A stretch of DNA of 64,000 nt, taken from NCBI RefSeq assembly GCF_003355155.1, contig NZ_CP031320.1, positions 434,001-498,000 of the forward strand, given 5' to 3'. This DNA is from Streptomyces armeniacus. Lineage in GTDB: Bacteria > Actinomycetota > Actinomycetes > Streptomycetales > Streptomycetaceae. Within the stretch, counting starts at the first letter, position 1; each line of letters begins with the position of its first letter. The notes beneath the pieces were generated by a model. It ran no database searches. It was not told the origin of the DNA and saw only the letters and a program-made list of their open reading frames with translations. Shown here one piece after another: positions 7,218-15,807 of this stretch. The position numbers and the translations under genes are program-made.

Positions 7218-9122
7218 ATGTCCGCACTGCCTGATGAGCGTGCCCACCGCAGCCCGTCCGACGCGTCCGTACCGCGCCCCGAATACCCCCGCCCCAGCTT
7301 CGTACGCCAGGACTGGCTGAACCTCAACGGTTCCTGGCAGTTCGCCCGCGACCCCGGTGACAGCGGCCTCGAACGAGGCCTGCTGCACGCCGAGTTCCCG
7401 GAGCGCATCACCGTCCCGTTCTGCCCCGAGTCGGAGCTGTCCGGCATCGGTGACACCGACTTCCTGCACGCCGTCTGGTACCGGCGCACGGTCCGGATAC
7501 CCGACGAGTGGGCAGGCCGGCGCCCCGTCCTCCATTTCGGCGCCGTGGACCACGACGCGACCGTGTGGGTCGACGGCACCGAAGTGGCCCGGCACAGCGG
7601 CGGGTTCACGTCCTTCAGCGCCGACCTGGGCAGTGTCGTACGGGCCGGCGACGAGGCCGTGATCGTCGTACGCGCGCGGGACGCGGCGCACGGCCCGCAG
7701 GCGCGCGGCAAGCAGTCCCCGGAGTACGCGAACCACAGCTGCCTCTACACCCGTACGACCGGCATCTGGCAGACCGTATGGCTGGAGCCCCTGGCCGAAA
7801 CCCATCTGCGCCGGCCGCGCATCACGCCCGATCTCGCCTCGGGCAGCTTCCATCTGGAGCTGCCGCTGTCCGGCAACCGGGCCGGCCACCGCGTACGCGC
7901 CCGGCTCGCCGACGCGTCGGGCACCCTCGCCGTGGCCGCAGCCGACGCCCATCTCGACCTCGCGCCGCGTCTTGTGCTGAACGTTCCGGAGGAGCACCGC
8001 CGCCCCTGGTCGCCCGAGGACCCGCACCTGTACGAGCTGCTGCTGGAAGTCGTGGACGGCGGCGGCACGGTGGTGGACAGCGCGACGTGCACCGCGGGGC
8101 TGCGTTCCGTCGCGCTCGACGGCAAGCGGCTGCTGCTCAACGGCAGGCCGGTGTTCCAGCGGCTGGTGCTGGACCAGGGCTGGTACCCGGACGGCCTGAT
8201 GACGGCGCCCGACGACGCGGCGCTCGTACGGGACATCGAGCTGTCGCTCGCCGCGGGCTTCAACGGGGCGCGCCTGCACCAGAAGGTGTTCGAGGAGCGC
8301 TTCCTGCACCACGCGGACCGGCTCGGCTATCTCGTCTGGGGCGAGTTCGGGGACTGGGGCTGCAACACGGGCCCGGTGGGGCCCGACAACCAGCAGCCGA
8401 CGAGCGGTTACGTCGCCCAGTGGCTGGAAGCGGTCGAACGCGACTACTCCCACCCGTCGATCGTCGGCTGGTGCCCGCTCAACGAGACCCGCCAACTGCT
8501 CCACGACCGGCCCACCGCGCTGGACGACGTGACCCGAGCGATGTTCCTCGCCACCAAGGCCGCCGACACCTCGCGCCCCGTCCTCGACACCTCCGGCTAC
8601 TCCCATCGCGTACCGGAGACCGACGTCTACGACTCGCACTGCTACGAGCAGGACCCGGAGGCGTTCCGGCGGATCATGGCCGGGCTCTCGAAGGACCGCC
8701 CGTTCGTCAACCCGGAGGACGAGCAGCCGGACGCGGCGTGGTCCGTGCCGTACGCCGGACAGCCGTACTTCTGCAGCGAGTTCGGCGGCATCTGGTGGAA
8801 CCCGGAGGACGCGGAGGCCGCGGGGGTGGACCGCGACACGTCCTGGGGCTACGGCGAACGGCCGCGCGACGAGGAGGATTTCCATCGGCGGTTCGAGGGC
8901 CTGACGGGCGTACTCCTCGAGGACCCCGACATGTTCGGCTACTGCTACACGCAGCTGACCGACGTGTTCCAGGAGCAGAACGGCATCTACCGCTTCGACC
9001 GCTCCGAGAAGCTCGACGTGGCGCGCGTACGGGCCGCCCAGCGGCGGAGAGCGGCGTACGAGACGGACGGCCCGGGCGCCGGCGGCGGGCAGGACGGTCC
9101 CGCGGACGGAGCGGGCACGTGA
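7218..9122 (+). CDS. Glycoside hydrolase family 2 protein (beta-galactosidase/glucuronidase/mannosidase type)
   Basis: A 634-residue retaining glycosidase. The N-terminal jelly-roll sugar-binding domain starts at RPSFVRQDWLNLNGSWQF. An Ig-like domain covers about residues 190-290, and a TIM barrel follows from LNGRPVFQRLVLDQG. The acid/base Glu is E423 in CPLNETR and the nucleophile is E521 in CSEFGG. There is no signal peptide, so it acts in the cytoplasm on imported oligosaccharides. The ATG at 7218 has AGGAGAG 2-8 bases upstream; an upstream ATG at 7179 lacks a ribosome site. It is the first gene of an operon with a binding protein (GTGA overlap) and two permeases. The exact sugar cannot be told from sequence. 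Confidence 0.88.
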   Translation: MSALPDERAHRSPSDASVPRPEYPRPSFVRQDWLNLNGSWQFARDPGDSGLERGLLHAEFPERITVPFCPESELSGIGDTDFLHAVWYRRTVRIPDEWAGRRPVLHFGAVDHDATVWVDGTEVARHSGGFTSFSADLGSVVRAGDEAVIVVRARDAAHGPQARGKQSPEYANHSCLYTRTTGIWQTVWLEPLAETHLRRPRITPDLASGSFHLELPLSGNRAGHRVRARLADASGTLAVAAADAHLDLAPRLVLNVPEEHRRPWSPEDPHLYELLLEVVDGGGTVVDSATCTAGLRSVALDGKRLLLNGRPVFQRLVLDQGWYPDGLMTAPDDAALVRDIELSLAAGFNGARLHQKVFEERFLHHADRLGYLVWGEFGDWGCNTGPVGPDNQQPTSGYVAQWLEAVERDYSHPSIVGWCPLNETRQLLHDRPTALDDVTRAMFLATKAADTSRPVLDTSGYSHRVPETDVYDSHCYEQDPEAFRRIMAGLSKDRPFVNPEDEQPDAAWSVPYAGQPYFCSEFGGIWWNPEDAEAAGVDRDTSWGYGERPRDEEDFHRRFEGLTGVLLEDPDMFGYCYTQLTDVFQEQNGIYRFDRSEKLDVARVRAAQRRRAAYETDGPGAGGGQDGPADGAGT

Positions 9123-10438
9123 CGCCGCCGCCCGCACTCCCCCGCCGGCGCCTGCTCCGCGGCGCACTGTACGGGGCGGCGGCCGCGGCCGCCGCCCCGG
9201 CCCTCAGCGCGTGCGGGTCGGTGGTGGGTTCCTCGGCCGTGACGGGCGGCCTGCAGTTCTGGAACCTGTTCGCGGGCACCGATGGCGGCCTGATGAAGAA
9301 GATGCTGACGCAGGTCGAACGGCGGGTGCCGGAGCTGCGGGCCACCAGCACCGTGCTCGAGTGGGGCGCCTCGTACTACACGAAGCTCGCCATGTCGTCT
9401 GCCGGCGGCCGGCCGCCGGACCTGGCGGTCATGCACGTGTCCCGGCTCGCGGGCTACGCGCCCGGCGGCCTGCTCGATCCCTGGGACATGGACACGCTCG
9501 CCGAGTTCGGCATCCGTGCCGAGGACCTCAACCCGGACGCGCTGAAACGCGGCCACTACGACGGCAGGCCGTACGCGCTCCCGCTCGACACGCACCCGCT
9601 GGTGGTCTACTTCGACCGGGAGGCGATGGACAAGGCGGGGCTGCTGGACGGCGACGGGCGGCTCGTACCGTTCGACTCCCCGGAGGACTATCTCGACGCC
9701 GCACAGCAACTCCGCGCCGTCAAGGGGAAGATGGGCCCCGTCTACGGTCATGTCCGGGACCCGGCCGCGAACTGGCGGCTGTTCTGGACGCTGTTCGCAC
9801 AGACCGGCGCCGAGTTCGACATCAGCCGCAAGCCCGCCCGTATCGACCGCGCCGCCGCTGTCAGAGTCGTACGGCTCATGCACCGGATGATGTCGCCGGA
9901 GTGCGGATCCATGGACGGCGCGTCGGCGATCGGGGCGTTCGCCAACGGCAGTTCGCCCATGATCTTCACTGGCGAGTGGGACATCACCGCCTTCCGCGAG
10001 GTCGAAGGGCTGGATCTGGGCGCCTCCCCGTTCCCCACACTCCTCGGCAGGCCCGCGGCCTGGGCGGACAGCCACACGTTCGTTCTGCCGCACCGCGACG
10101 ACCCCGACCCGGAGCGGCGCCGGGACGCGCACCGGCTGGTCGCGGAGCTGTTCAAGGCGAGCTTCACGTGGGCGGAGGCCGGGCACATCCCCGGCTATCT
10201 GCCCGTGGTCCGCTCCCGCGCGTACGGGAAGCTGTCGCCGCAGTCGGACTACGCGAAGTCCGCGGAGACGCCGGCGCTGGACCCGCCGGCCTGGTTCTTC
10301 GGTGCCGGTACGGACGTGCAGTCGCAGATGTCGCAGGCGTTGCAGAGCGCGCTCGGCGGAGGCACCTCGGCGGACGAGACGGTCGACAGGATGACCGACG
10401 CTGTCGAGTTCTCCCTCGGCAAGCCGAACCCGGCCTGA
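9119..10438 (+). CDS. Sugar ABC transporter substrate-binding lipoprotein
   Basis: A 439-residue family 1 extracellular solute-binding protein. The N-terminus has an Arg run (RRRLLRG), an Ala-rich core and the lipobox LSAC, so it is exported and lipid-anchored; the RR pattern allows Tat export. Typical features include LQFWNLFAG, a YALPLDTHPLVVYFD hinge strand and IFTGEWDI near the ligand cleft. The GTG start overlaps the GH2 stop (GTGA). It would deliver an oligosaccharide to the permease pair encoded downstream, and the GH2 enzyme would then hydrolyse it. Confidence 0.9.
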   Translation: MTPPPALPRRRLLRGALYGAAAAAAAPALSACGSVVGSSAVTGGLQFWNLFAGTDGGLMKKMLTQVERRVPELRATSTVLEWGASYYTKLAMSSAGGRPPDLAVMHVSRLAGYAPGGLLDPWDMDTLAEFGIRAEDLNPDALKRGHYDGRPYALPLDTHPLVVYFDREAMDKAGLLDGDGRLVPFDSPEDYLDAAQQLRAVKGKMGPVYGHVRDPAANWRLFWTLFAQTGAEFDISRKPARIDRAAAVRVVRLMHRMMSPECGSMDGASAIGAFANGSSPMIFTGEWDITAFREVEGLDLGASPFPTLLGRPAAWADSHTFVLPHRDDPDPERRRDAHRLVAELFKASFTWAEAGHIPGYLPVVRSRAYGKLSPQSDYAKSAETPALDPPAWFFGAGTDVQSQMSQALQSALGGGTSADETVDRMTDAVEFSLGKPNPA

Positions 10439-10463
10439 ACCGGACCGAAAGGACATCGATGTC

Positions 10464-11378
10464 ATGAACGCCGTCCGTTCCGCAGGCCGTCCCACGGACC
10501 GCCGCGTCCCCGCCCGCCGGCCCGGCGGCTCCGGGCCGCTGTTCGCCGCACCGTTCCTGGTGTTCTTCGTGCTCTTCCTCGTGGTGCCGCTGCTCTGGGG
10601 CCTGTGGCTGAGCTTCACCGACTCGAGCCTCACCGGCCGCGGCGACGCCGCGTTCGCCGGTCTCGGCAACTACACCGAGGCGCTGACGGATTCCCGTATG
10701 TGGGAGAGCATCGGCAACACCGTCGTGTTCACGCTGCTGTCGACGGTGCCCCTGGTCCTCTTCGCGCTCGTCATGGCCCTGCTGGTGCACACGGGCCTGC
10801 CGGGCCAGTGGCTGTGGCGGCTGTCGTTCTTCGCGCCCTATCTCGTGCCCAGCGCGGTGGTGTGGCAGGTCGGCGTGCTGCTCTACCAGCCGGACTCCGG
10901 CATGCTCAACACCCTGTTGCAGTCCGCGGGCCTGGACGCCATCGCATGGCTGGACGACGAGAAGTACGCGATGTGGTCCGTCGTCCTGATCACCGTCTGG
11001 TGGACCGTCGGCTTCAACTTCCTGCTGTATCTCGCCGCCCTCCAGGCCGTCCCCGAGCACCTCTACGAGGCCGCGGCCATCGACGGCGCGGGCGCCTGGC
11101 GCCGGCTGTGGTCCATCACGCTGCCCCAGCTCCACCGCACCACGGCCCTGATCGGGGTGCTGCAGATCCTCGCCTCGCTCAAGGTCTTCGACCAGATCTT
11201 CCTGCTCACCAAGGGCGGACCGAACGGCGCCACCCGGCCGGTCCTGGAGTACATCTACGACACCGGGTTCACCGGCTACCGCCTCGGCTACGCCGCCGCG
11301 ATGTCGTACGTCTTCTTCGCGCTCCTCCTCGTGCTCTCCGTCGGCCAGTTCAAGCTCTTCGCGCGCAAGGAGGTGTGA
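10464..11378 (+). CDS. Sugar ABC transporter permease (MalF-like)
   Basis: A 304-residue inner-membrane protein with about six transmembrane helices. It has the EAA loop that contacts the ATPase: the stretch YEAAAIDGAGAWRRLWSITLP near residues 203-223. The first helix is FLVFFVLFLVVPLLWGLWL. It pairs with the next gene to form a CUT1 importer channel. No ATPase gene is present; in Streptomyces a shared MsiK-type ATPase usually serves several CUT1 importers. AAAGGA lies upstream of the ATG. Confidence 0.92.
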   Translation: MNAVRSAGRPTDRRVPARRPGGSGPLFAAPFLVFFVLFLVVPLLWGLWLSFTDSSLTGRGDAAFAGLGNYTEALTDSRMWESIGNTVVFTLLSTVPLVLFALVMALLVHTGLPGQWLWRLSFFAPYLVPSAVVWQVGVLLYQPDSGMLNTLLQSAGLDAIAWLDDEKYAMWSVVLITVWWTVGFNFLLYLAALQAVPEHLYEAAAIDGAGAWRRLWSITLPQLHRTTALIGVLQILASLKVFDQIFLLTKGGPNGATRPVLEYIYDTGFTGYRLGYAAAMSYVFFALLLVLSVGQFKLFARKEV

Positions 11379-11380
11379 CA

Positions 11381-12319
11381 GTGACCGCCGAAACGTTCTC
11401 CCCACCGCGCACGCGCACCCCAGCCGTACCGCGGCAGCGGCGCGGCGCCACACGCCGTACGCGCCGCTCCACCAGGCCGCAGCAGGTGCTCGGTCCGGGT
11501 CCGGCGGCGAAGGCCGCCGCGCTCGCCGCGCTGGTCCTGATGACCGTCGTGTGGCTGGCACCACTCGCGTGGACGCTCGCCACCTCGCTCAAGAACGAGA
11601 CCGACGCGGCCTCGATCGGCGACGGCTGGCTGCCCGCCAACGGCTTCACCATGGACGCGTACTCCAAGATCCTCAGCCAGGGCAAGCTGCCGGTGTGGGC
11701 GCTCAACAGCCTCATCGTGGCGGTCGCGGTGACCGCGATCACCGTGGCGATCTCGGCGGCGGCGGCGTACGCGTTCTCCCGTACGTCCTTCCGCGGCCGC
11801 CGGCTGCTGTTCGGCGCGACACTGGCGTCGATCATGGTGCCGCCGCAGATCCTGATCGTGCCGATGTTCCGCGAGATGCTCGCCCTGGGTCTCGTGGACA
11901 CGTACGCCGGGATGATCCTGCCGCAGGTCGTGATGCCGCCGATGGTCTACATCCTGAAGAAGTTCTTCGACGGCATCCCGCCCGAACTGGAGGACGCCGC
12001 GCGCATCGACGGGGCAGGCCACCTGCGGGTGTTCACCAGCATGGTGCTGCCGCTGTCGCGGCCGATACTCGCAGCCGTGTCGATCTTCGTCTTCATCACC
12101 ACCTGGAACAACTTCCTGTGGCCGTTCATCAGCACGAGCGACCAGTCCCTGATGACGCTCCCGGTGGGGCTCGCGACGGTCAAGGACGCGTACGGCCTGC
12201 AGTACGCGCAGACCGCGGCGTCCGCGCTGATCGCGGCGGTGCCGCTGATCGTCGTGTTCATGGTCGCGCAGCGGCAGATCGTGAAGTCCGTGGCGACGAC
12301 AGGGCTCGGCGGGCAGTAG
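11381..12319 (+). CDS. Sugar ABC transporter permease (MalG-like)
   Basis: A 312-residue permease partner. A basic N-terminus of about 45 residues precedes six predicted helices, starting with ALAALVLMTVVWLAPLAWTLATSLK. The EAA loop reads LEDAARIDGAGHLRVFTSMVLP. The GTG at 11381 has AAGGAGG about 6 bases upstream, inside the end of the preceding gene, so the two permeases are coupled. It is the last gene of the GH2-importer operon and is followed by four 21-bp repeats. Confidence 0.92.
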   Translation: MTAETFSPPRTRTPAVPRQRRGATRRTRRSTRPQQVLGPGPAAKAAALAALVLMTVVWLAPLAWTLATSLKNETDAASIGDGWLPANGFTMDAYSKILSQGKLPVWALNSLIVAVAVTAITVAISAAAAYAFSRTSFRGRRLLFGATLASIMVPPQILIVPMFREMLALGLVDTYAGMILPQVVMPPMVYILKKFFDGIPPELEDAARIDGAGHLRVFTSMVLPLSRPILAAVSIFVFITTWNNFLWPFISTSDQSLMTLPVGLATVKDAYGLQYAQTAASALIAAVPLIVVFMVAQRQIVKSVATTGLGGQ

Positions 12320-12342
12320 CCCGGCGCCGTTTGCGGGGTCCG

Positions 12343-12426
12343 TCCGGGGCCGCCGTACGGAGGTCCGGGGCCGCCGTACGGAGGTCCGGGGCCGCCGTAC
12401 GGGGTCCCGGGCCGCGGTACGGGCGG
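12343..12426. repeat. 21-bp minisatellite, three good copies plus one degenerate
   Basis: The unit TCCGGGGCCGCCGTACGGAGG begins at 12343, 12364 and 12385 (the last ends GGGGT), and a diverged fourth copy begins at 12406. Each unit carries the CCGTACGG palindrome. The array fills the gap between the permease stop and the PadR promoter; it may fold and weaken read-through. No gene is seen in it. Confidence 0.85.
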
Positions 12427-12438
12427 GCGCGGGCGGCG

Positions 12439-12460
12439 TAGAATCGGAGGCCGATATCGG
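12439..12460 (+). promoter_or_regulatory. PadR gene promoter with CCGATATCGG palindrome
   Basis: TAGAAT (12439-12444) is a good -10 hexamer, and the perfect 10-bp palindrome CCGATATCGG (12451-12460) lies at or just after the expected transcription start. The same palindrome occurs upstream of the APC permease operon at 14589-14598. PadR proteins usually repress their own gene by binding such sites near the start. Confidence 0.6.
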
Positions 12461-12494
12461 GTTCGTCACTGGCTGCGGCGCGGAGGTGGTCGGC

Positions 12495-12803
12495 GTGCGG
12501 GAGTTCCAGCGGGGTGCGGTGCGGCTGCACATCCTGCACCACGCGGCCGAGGAGGAGATCCACGGGGCGTGGATGACCGGCGAACTGGCCCGGCACGGCC
12601 ACCACATCAGCCCCGGCACGCTGTATCCGACGCTGCACCGGCTGGAGGCGGACGGACTGCTGGTCTCCGCGCAGCGGGTGGTCGACGGCCGCACCCGGCG
12701 CGTGTACCGCGCCACCGAGGCCGGGCGGCAGGCGCTGGCCGAGGACCGCAGGGCGCTGGCGGAGCTGGCCCGCGAGGTGCTGGGCGACGACGCGCCGTCC
12801 TGA
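12495..12803 (+). CDS. PadR-family transcriptional regulator
   Basis: A 102-residue winged-helix repressor. VREFQRGAVRLHILHHAAEEEIHGAWMTGELARHGHHISPGTLYPTLHRLEADGLLV is split by eye into HTH helices and wing; GTLYPTLHRLE-DGL is the PadR signature. It is short (PadR-s2 type, without a long C-terminal domain). The GTG at 12495 has GGAGG 8 bases upstream; the GTG at 12486 would overlap that site. It converges with the VOC/APC operon, which carries the same operator-like palindrome, so it is the likely regulator of that operon. Confidence 0.88.
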   Translation: MREFQRGAVRLHILHHAAEEEIHGAWMTGELARHGHHISPGTLYPTLHRLEADGLLVSAQRVVDGRTRRVYRATEAGRQALAEDRRALAELAREVLGDDAPS

Positions 12804-12808
12804 CGGCG
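12793..12808. terminator. Possible two-way terminator hairpin
   Basis: CGCCGTC and GACGGCG are separated by two bases, across the PadR stop and 13 bp from the facing VOC stop. The stem is short, so this is weak evidence. Confidence 0.35.
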
Positions 12809-12820
12809 GGCCCGGCGGCG

Positions 12821-13204
12821 CTACTCCCCCGCGGGCTCGAAGAGTTCGACGGGGTTGCCGGCCGGGTCGTCCAGCAGGATCTGCCGGCCGCCGCGCCCGC
12901 TGACGATGTCGTTCCGGAACACCGCCCCCGCCGCGCGCAGTGACGCGACGGCGGCGTCCAGGTCGTCGACCGGCACCTGGATGCGGTTCCAGCCGCCCGG
13001 CTCGGGCCGCCGCCCGTCGGGCATCACCTGCGCGGCGCCGCCCGGCCCGACGGGCGCGGACAGCAGCAGGTCCAGCCCGCCGCGGGTCAGTACGGCGAAC
13101 GGCGGCGCGGGCCGCCGGGCGAGCGTGAAGCCGAGGTGCGTGGTGTAGAACGCGACCGCGGCGTCGACGTCGTCGACGATGTAGCGCACGGATACCTCAC
13201 TCAT
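12821..13204 (-). CDS. VOC family (glyoxalase/bleomycin-resistance-like) protein
   Basis: A 127-residue protein with two beta-alpha-beta-beta-beta modules. SVRYIVDDVDAAVAFYTTHLGF starts the first, and the second ends GRQILLDDPAGNPVELFEP, whose final Glu is a usual metal ligand. Such proteins are small metal-dependent lyases or isomerases, or drug-binding resistance proteins; the substrate is unknown. The ATG at 13204 has a GGAAAGGGAGAAG ribosome site located inside the upstream permease gene, and the two frames overlap by 8 bases, so the two are co-translated. Confidence 0.88.
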   Translation of the reverse strand: MSEVSVRYIVDDVDAAVAFYTTHLGFTLARRPAPPFAVLTRGGLDLLLSAPVGPGGAAQVMPDGRRPEPGGWNRIQVPVDDLDAAVASLRAAGAVFRNDIVSGRGGRQILLDDPAGNPVELFEPAGE

Positions 13205-14540
13205 TGTCTTCTCCCTTTCCTGAGGGCTGCCGCGAAGCCGTGCGGCGGACGCCGTACACGGCGGCGCCCGCCGCGAGGACCGCTCCTCCGGTGACGACCG
13301 ACGACGGCGGCAGCGCAAAGGCCAGCACCAGGCAGCCGGCCAGCCCGAGCGCGGGCAGTACGCGGGGCGGGCGCCCCTCGTCCCTGGTGAGCGTCCACGC
13401 GCTGGCGTTGGCGATGGCGTAGTACGCCAGCACACCGAAGGAGGAGAACCCGATCGCGCCGCGCAGGTCCGCCGTCGCCGCCACGACCGCCACCACGGCG
13501 CCGACCGCGAGTTCGGCGCGGTGCGGCACCCGGAACCGCGGGTGTACGGCGGCCAGCGCGTGCGGCAGGTGCCGGTCGCGGGCCATGGCCAGCGTCGTAC
13601 GCGACACCCCGAGGATCAGCGCGAGCAGCGAGCCAAGTGCGGCGACCGCGGCACCGGCGCGTACCACCGGCGCGAGTCCGGGCACGCCGGCCGCGCGGAC
13701 GGCGTCGGCCAGCGGAGCGCCGCTCCCGGCCAGATCGGCGCTGCCGAGCACGGCTAGGACGGCGACGGCGACGGCCGCGTAGACGGCCAGCGTGAGGCCC
13801 AGCGCGAGCGGCACGGCGCGCGGGATGGTGCGCGCCGGATCGCGGACCTCCTCGCCGAGGGTGGCGATGCGCGCGTAGCCCGCGAAGGCGAAGAACAGCA
13901 GGCCGGCGGCCTGGAGCACGCCGCCGAACGACACGTCGCCGCCGAGGTCCAGCCGTCCCGTGTCCGCCTCGCCCGAGCCCAGGCTGACGGCCACGACGGC
14001 GGCCAGCACCGCCACCACGACGGCGACGACCGCGCGCGTGAGCCAGGCGGACTTCTGCACGCCGCCGTAGTTGACCGCGGTCAGCGCGACGACGGAGGCC
14101 ACGGCGACCGCCTGGGCCTGGCCGGGCCAGACGTACGAGCCGACGGTGAGGGCCATCGCCGCGCACGAGGCGGTCTTGCCGACGACGAAGCTCCAGCCCG
14201 CCAGATAGCCCCAGAAGTCACCGAGCCGTTCCCGGCCGTAGAGGTACGTGCCGCCGGACGCCGGGTAGCGGGCGGCGAGCCGGGCCGACGCGGTGGCGTT
14301 GCAGTACGCGACCACGGCAGCGACGGCCAGCCCGAGCAGCAGCCCGGACCCCGCCGCGTCCGCCGCCGGTGCCAGGGCGGCGAAGACGCCCGCGCCGATC
14401 ATCGAGCCGAGGCCGATTACGACGGCGTCGAAGACGCCCAGCCGCCGCCGGAGTTCGTCGTGCGCCTCGGCGTGTGCCGCCCCGCCGGCGGCCCCGCCGG
14501 CCGCATCGCTGGCCGCATCGCTGGCCGATGGCTCGCTCAT
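13197..14540 (-). CDS. APC-family amino acid permease
   Basis: A 447-residue transporter with about twelve transmembrane helices. The N-terminal signature LGVFDAVVIGLGSMIGAGVFAALAPAA is the unwound helix 1 substrate site of APC carriers, and the stretch around RYPASGGTYLYGRERLG is a second family hallmark. It is likely an amino acid or amine importer or antiporter; specificity is not readable. The start ATG at 14540 lies about 50 bp from the shared CCGATATCGG palindrome. It forms an operon with the VOC gene, probably controlled by the nearby PadR. Confidence 0.9.
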   Translation of the reverse strand: MSEPSASDAASDAAGGAAGGAAHAEAHDELRRRLGVFDAVVIGLGSMIGAGVFAALAPAADAAGSGLLLGLAVAAVVAYCNATASARLAARYPASGGTYLYGRERLGDFWGYLAGWSFVVGKTASCAAMALTVGSYVWPGQAQAVAVASVVALTAVNYGGVQKSAWLTRAVVAVVVAVLAAVVAVSLGSGEADTGRLDLGGDVSFGGVLQAAGLLFFAFAGYARIATLGEEVRDPARTIPRAVPLALGLTLAVYAAVAVAVLAVLGSADLAGSGAPLADAVRAAGVPGLAPVVRAGAAVAALGSLLALILGVSRTTLAMARDRHLPHALAAVHPRFRVPHRAELAVGAVVAVVAATADLRGAIGFSSFGVLAYYAIANASAWTLTRDEGRPPRVLPALGLAGCLVLAFALPPSSVVTGGAVLAAGAAVYGVRRTASRQPSGKGEDNE

Positions 14541-14580
14541 GGCCGGTCTCTCCCCACTGGCGTGCGTCTCACCGCCATCT

Positions 14581-14617
14581 TACGGCGCCCGATATCGGAT
14601 GGCGATACGGCGCCCGA
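14581..14617 (-). promoter_or_regulatory. PadR-type operator region upstream of APC/VOC operon
   Basis: CCGATATCGG (14589-14598) is identical to the palindrome in the PadR promoter at 12451. It is embedded between two direct copies of TACGGCGCCCGA (14581-14592 and 14606-14617, 25-bp period), and TATC...GATA (14593-14607) adds a spaced dyad. The geometry suggests binding of one or two PadR dimers ahead of the permease start at 14540. Confidence 0.6.
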
Positions 14618-14681
14618 ACAGCCACGGTCAGCCCCGTGTCACGGTCGTCCGCCGCGCACACGCACATCATGGCCGAGGGCC

Positions 14682-14702
14682 GTCCTCAATCGCCGGACGG
14701 GC
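14682..14702. repeat. Streptomyces-type intergenic repeat
   Basis: GTCCTCAATCGCCGGACGGGC is a form of the short element common in Streptomyces intergenic DNA. It matches the complement of 7048-7069 at about 18 of 21 positions. Confidence 0.55.
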
Positions 14703-14849
14703 TTGAGGGGGCGAAGGCGCGTCCTCACCGAAAGGCAGGTCCGGAGCCAGGCCAACGGAATGGCGAAGGCGCTCAGCCCGATCCGGCGGATGTATGGGGG
14801 CGAAGGCTCACCAAAACCAGTCCGTCCGGCAGGCACCGGTCAGGCACGA

Positions 14850-14865
14850 GGGAGCGAACGCTCCC
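14850..14865 (-). terminator. Hairpin downstream of blaB-like gene
   Basis: GGGAGCG-AA-CGCTCCC lies 40 bp beyond the stop of the minus-strand blaAB-like operon. It is GC-rich and has no T run, as is common for terminators in Streptomyces. Confidence 0.5.
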
Positions 14866-14904
14866 CTCCCGCGCAGAGCGCGGGCACAGGCGCGGGGAGG
14901 GCGA

Positions 14905-15807
14905 TCAGGCGCGGCGCAAGTGGTCGCGGAGTGTGCGGGCCGCGCGGGCCATGAGGGACTCGGCCTCCGGCTGCTGTACGGCCGGCACGCGGGACTCGGT
15001 GAGGACGGCGATGCCGAACATCTGGCCGTCGGCGTGCTCCACGACACCCGCCTCGTGGCGCAGGTTGAGCAGCGTGCCCGTTTTCGACGACCAACTCGTG
15101 GCGTCCGAGCTGAAGTCGGGCGCCAGCCGGTGCCGCAGCACGTTCTGGCCCATCAGTTCGCGTACGCGCTCCGCGACGCCGGAGTCGATCTTCGAGGGGG
15201 TCCAGAGGGCCTGCAGCAGGTCGACGATGGCCCGTGCCGAGCCGGAGTTGCCGCGGGTGACGTCGAGTTGCGCCACCGGGTGCCCGCGTCCGGCGGTCCC
15301 GGCGCCGATGGCGAGGGAGTGGGCGAGATGGACCTCGTCGGCGTCGAAGCGTTCCGCGGGGGTCTCGCCGAGTTCGCGCATCGAGTGCCGTGCGGTGATG
15401 CCGTGCACCTCCCACTCGCGCAGCCGCCGTGCGACCTCTGCGGGCGGGGTCAGGCCGAACAGCAGGTCGGCCGCCACGTTGTCGCTGATCGACAGGCTCA
15501 GATAGAGCAGGTCGTCGACGGCGACACGGGCCGCGTGCCGGAACCTGCTGAGCCCTATCGGGCCGGGCGTGGAGATCGGGCTGGGCGGGATCTCCACGGG
15601 GGTGGCGCCGTCGAGTTCGCCGAGGCGTATGCGGTCGAGGGTGACGGCGGCCAGCGGCACCTTGACGAGCGAGGCGATGGGGAACTGCATGTCCGGTTCG
15701 AGACCGATCTCGTGCCCCGTACGGAGGTCCCGTACGAGCAGCGAACCCTGCAGCCCGCCGTCGTCGAGCTCCGCGCGTATCCCCCGGATCAGCGCTTCGG
15801 CGTTCAT
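14905..15807 (-). CDS. blaB: BlaB-like penicillin-recognising regulator protein
   Basis: A 300-residue protein of the serine beta-lactamase fold without a signal peptide, so cytoplasmic. All three active-site boxes are readable: SLVK (S46-K49), SDN (108-110) and KTG (242-244). In S. cacaoi, BlaB is a penicillin-recognising-type protein needed, with the LysR protein BlaA, for induction of the divergent beta-lactamase; it is not itself a working lactamase. Order, orientation and the ATGA overlap with the LysR gene match that locus closely. A serine hydrolase acting on peptidoglycan fragments is the alternative role. Confidence 0.82.
   Translation of the reverse strand: MNAEALIRGIRAELDDGGLQGSLLVRDLRTGHEIGLEPDMQFPIASLVKVPLAAVTLDRIRLGELDGATPVEIPPSPISTPGPIGLSRFRHAARVAVDDLLYLSLSISDNVAADLLFGLTPPAEVARRLREWEVHGITARHSMRELGETPAERFDADEVHLAHSLAIGAGTAGRGHPVAQLDVTRGNSGSARAIVDLLQALWTPSKIDSGVAERVRELMGQNVLRHRLAPDFSSDATSWSSKTGTLLNLRHEAGVVEHADGQMFGIAVLTESRVPAVQQPEAESLMARAARTLRDHLRRA

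Larger units (their letters stand above)
14541..14904. other. Non-coding gap between APC permease and BlaB-like gene
   Basis: No convincing gene is seen. It holds the permease promoter region with the PadR-like palindrome, a Streptomyces-type intergenic repeat and a hairpin just after the BlaB-like gene, all listed separately. Confidence 0.6.

Noticed and set aside
12343..12426. CRISPR-like array
   Set aside because: Units are contiguous with no unique spacers, so it is a minisatellite; the same holds for 32421 and 46882.
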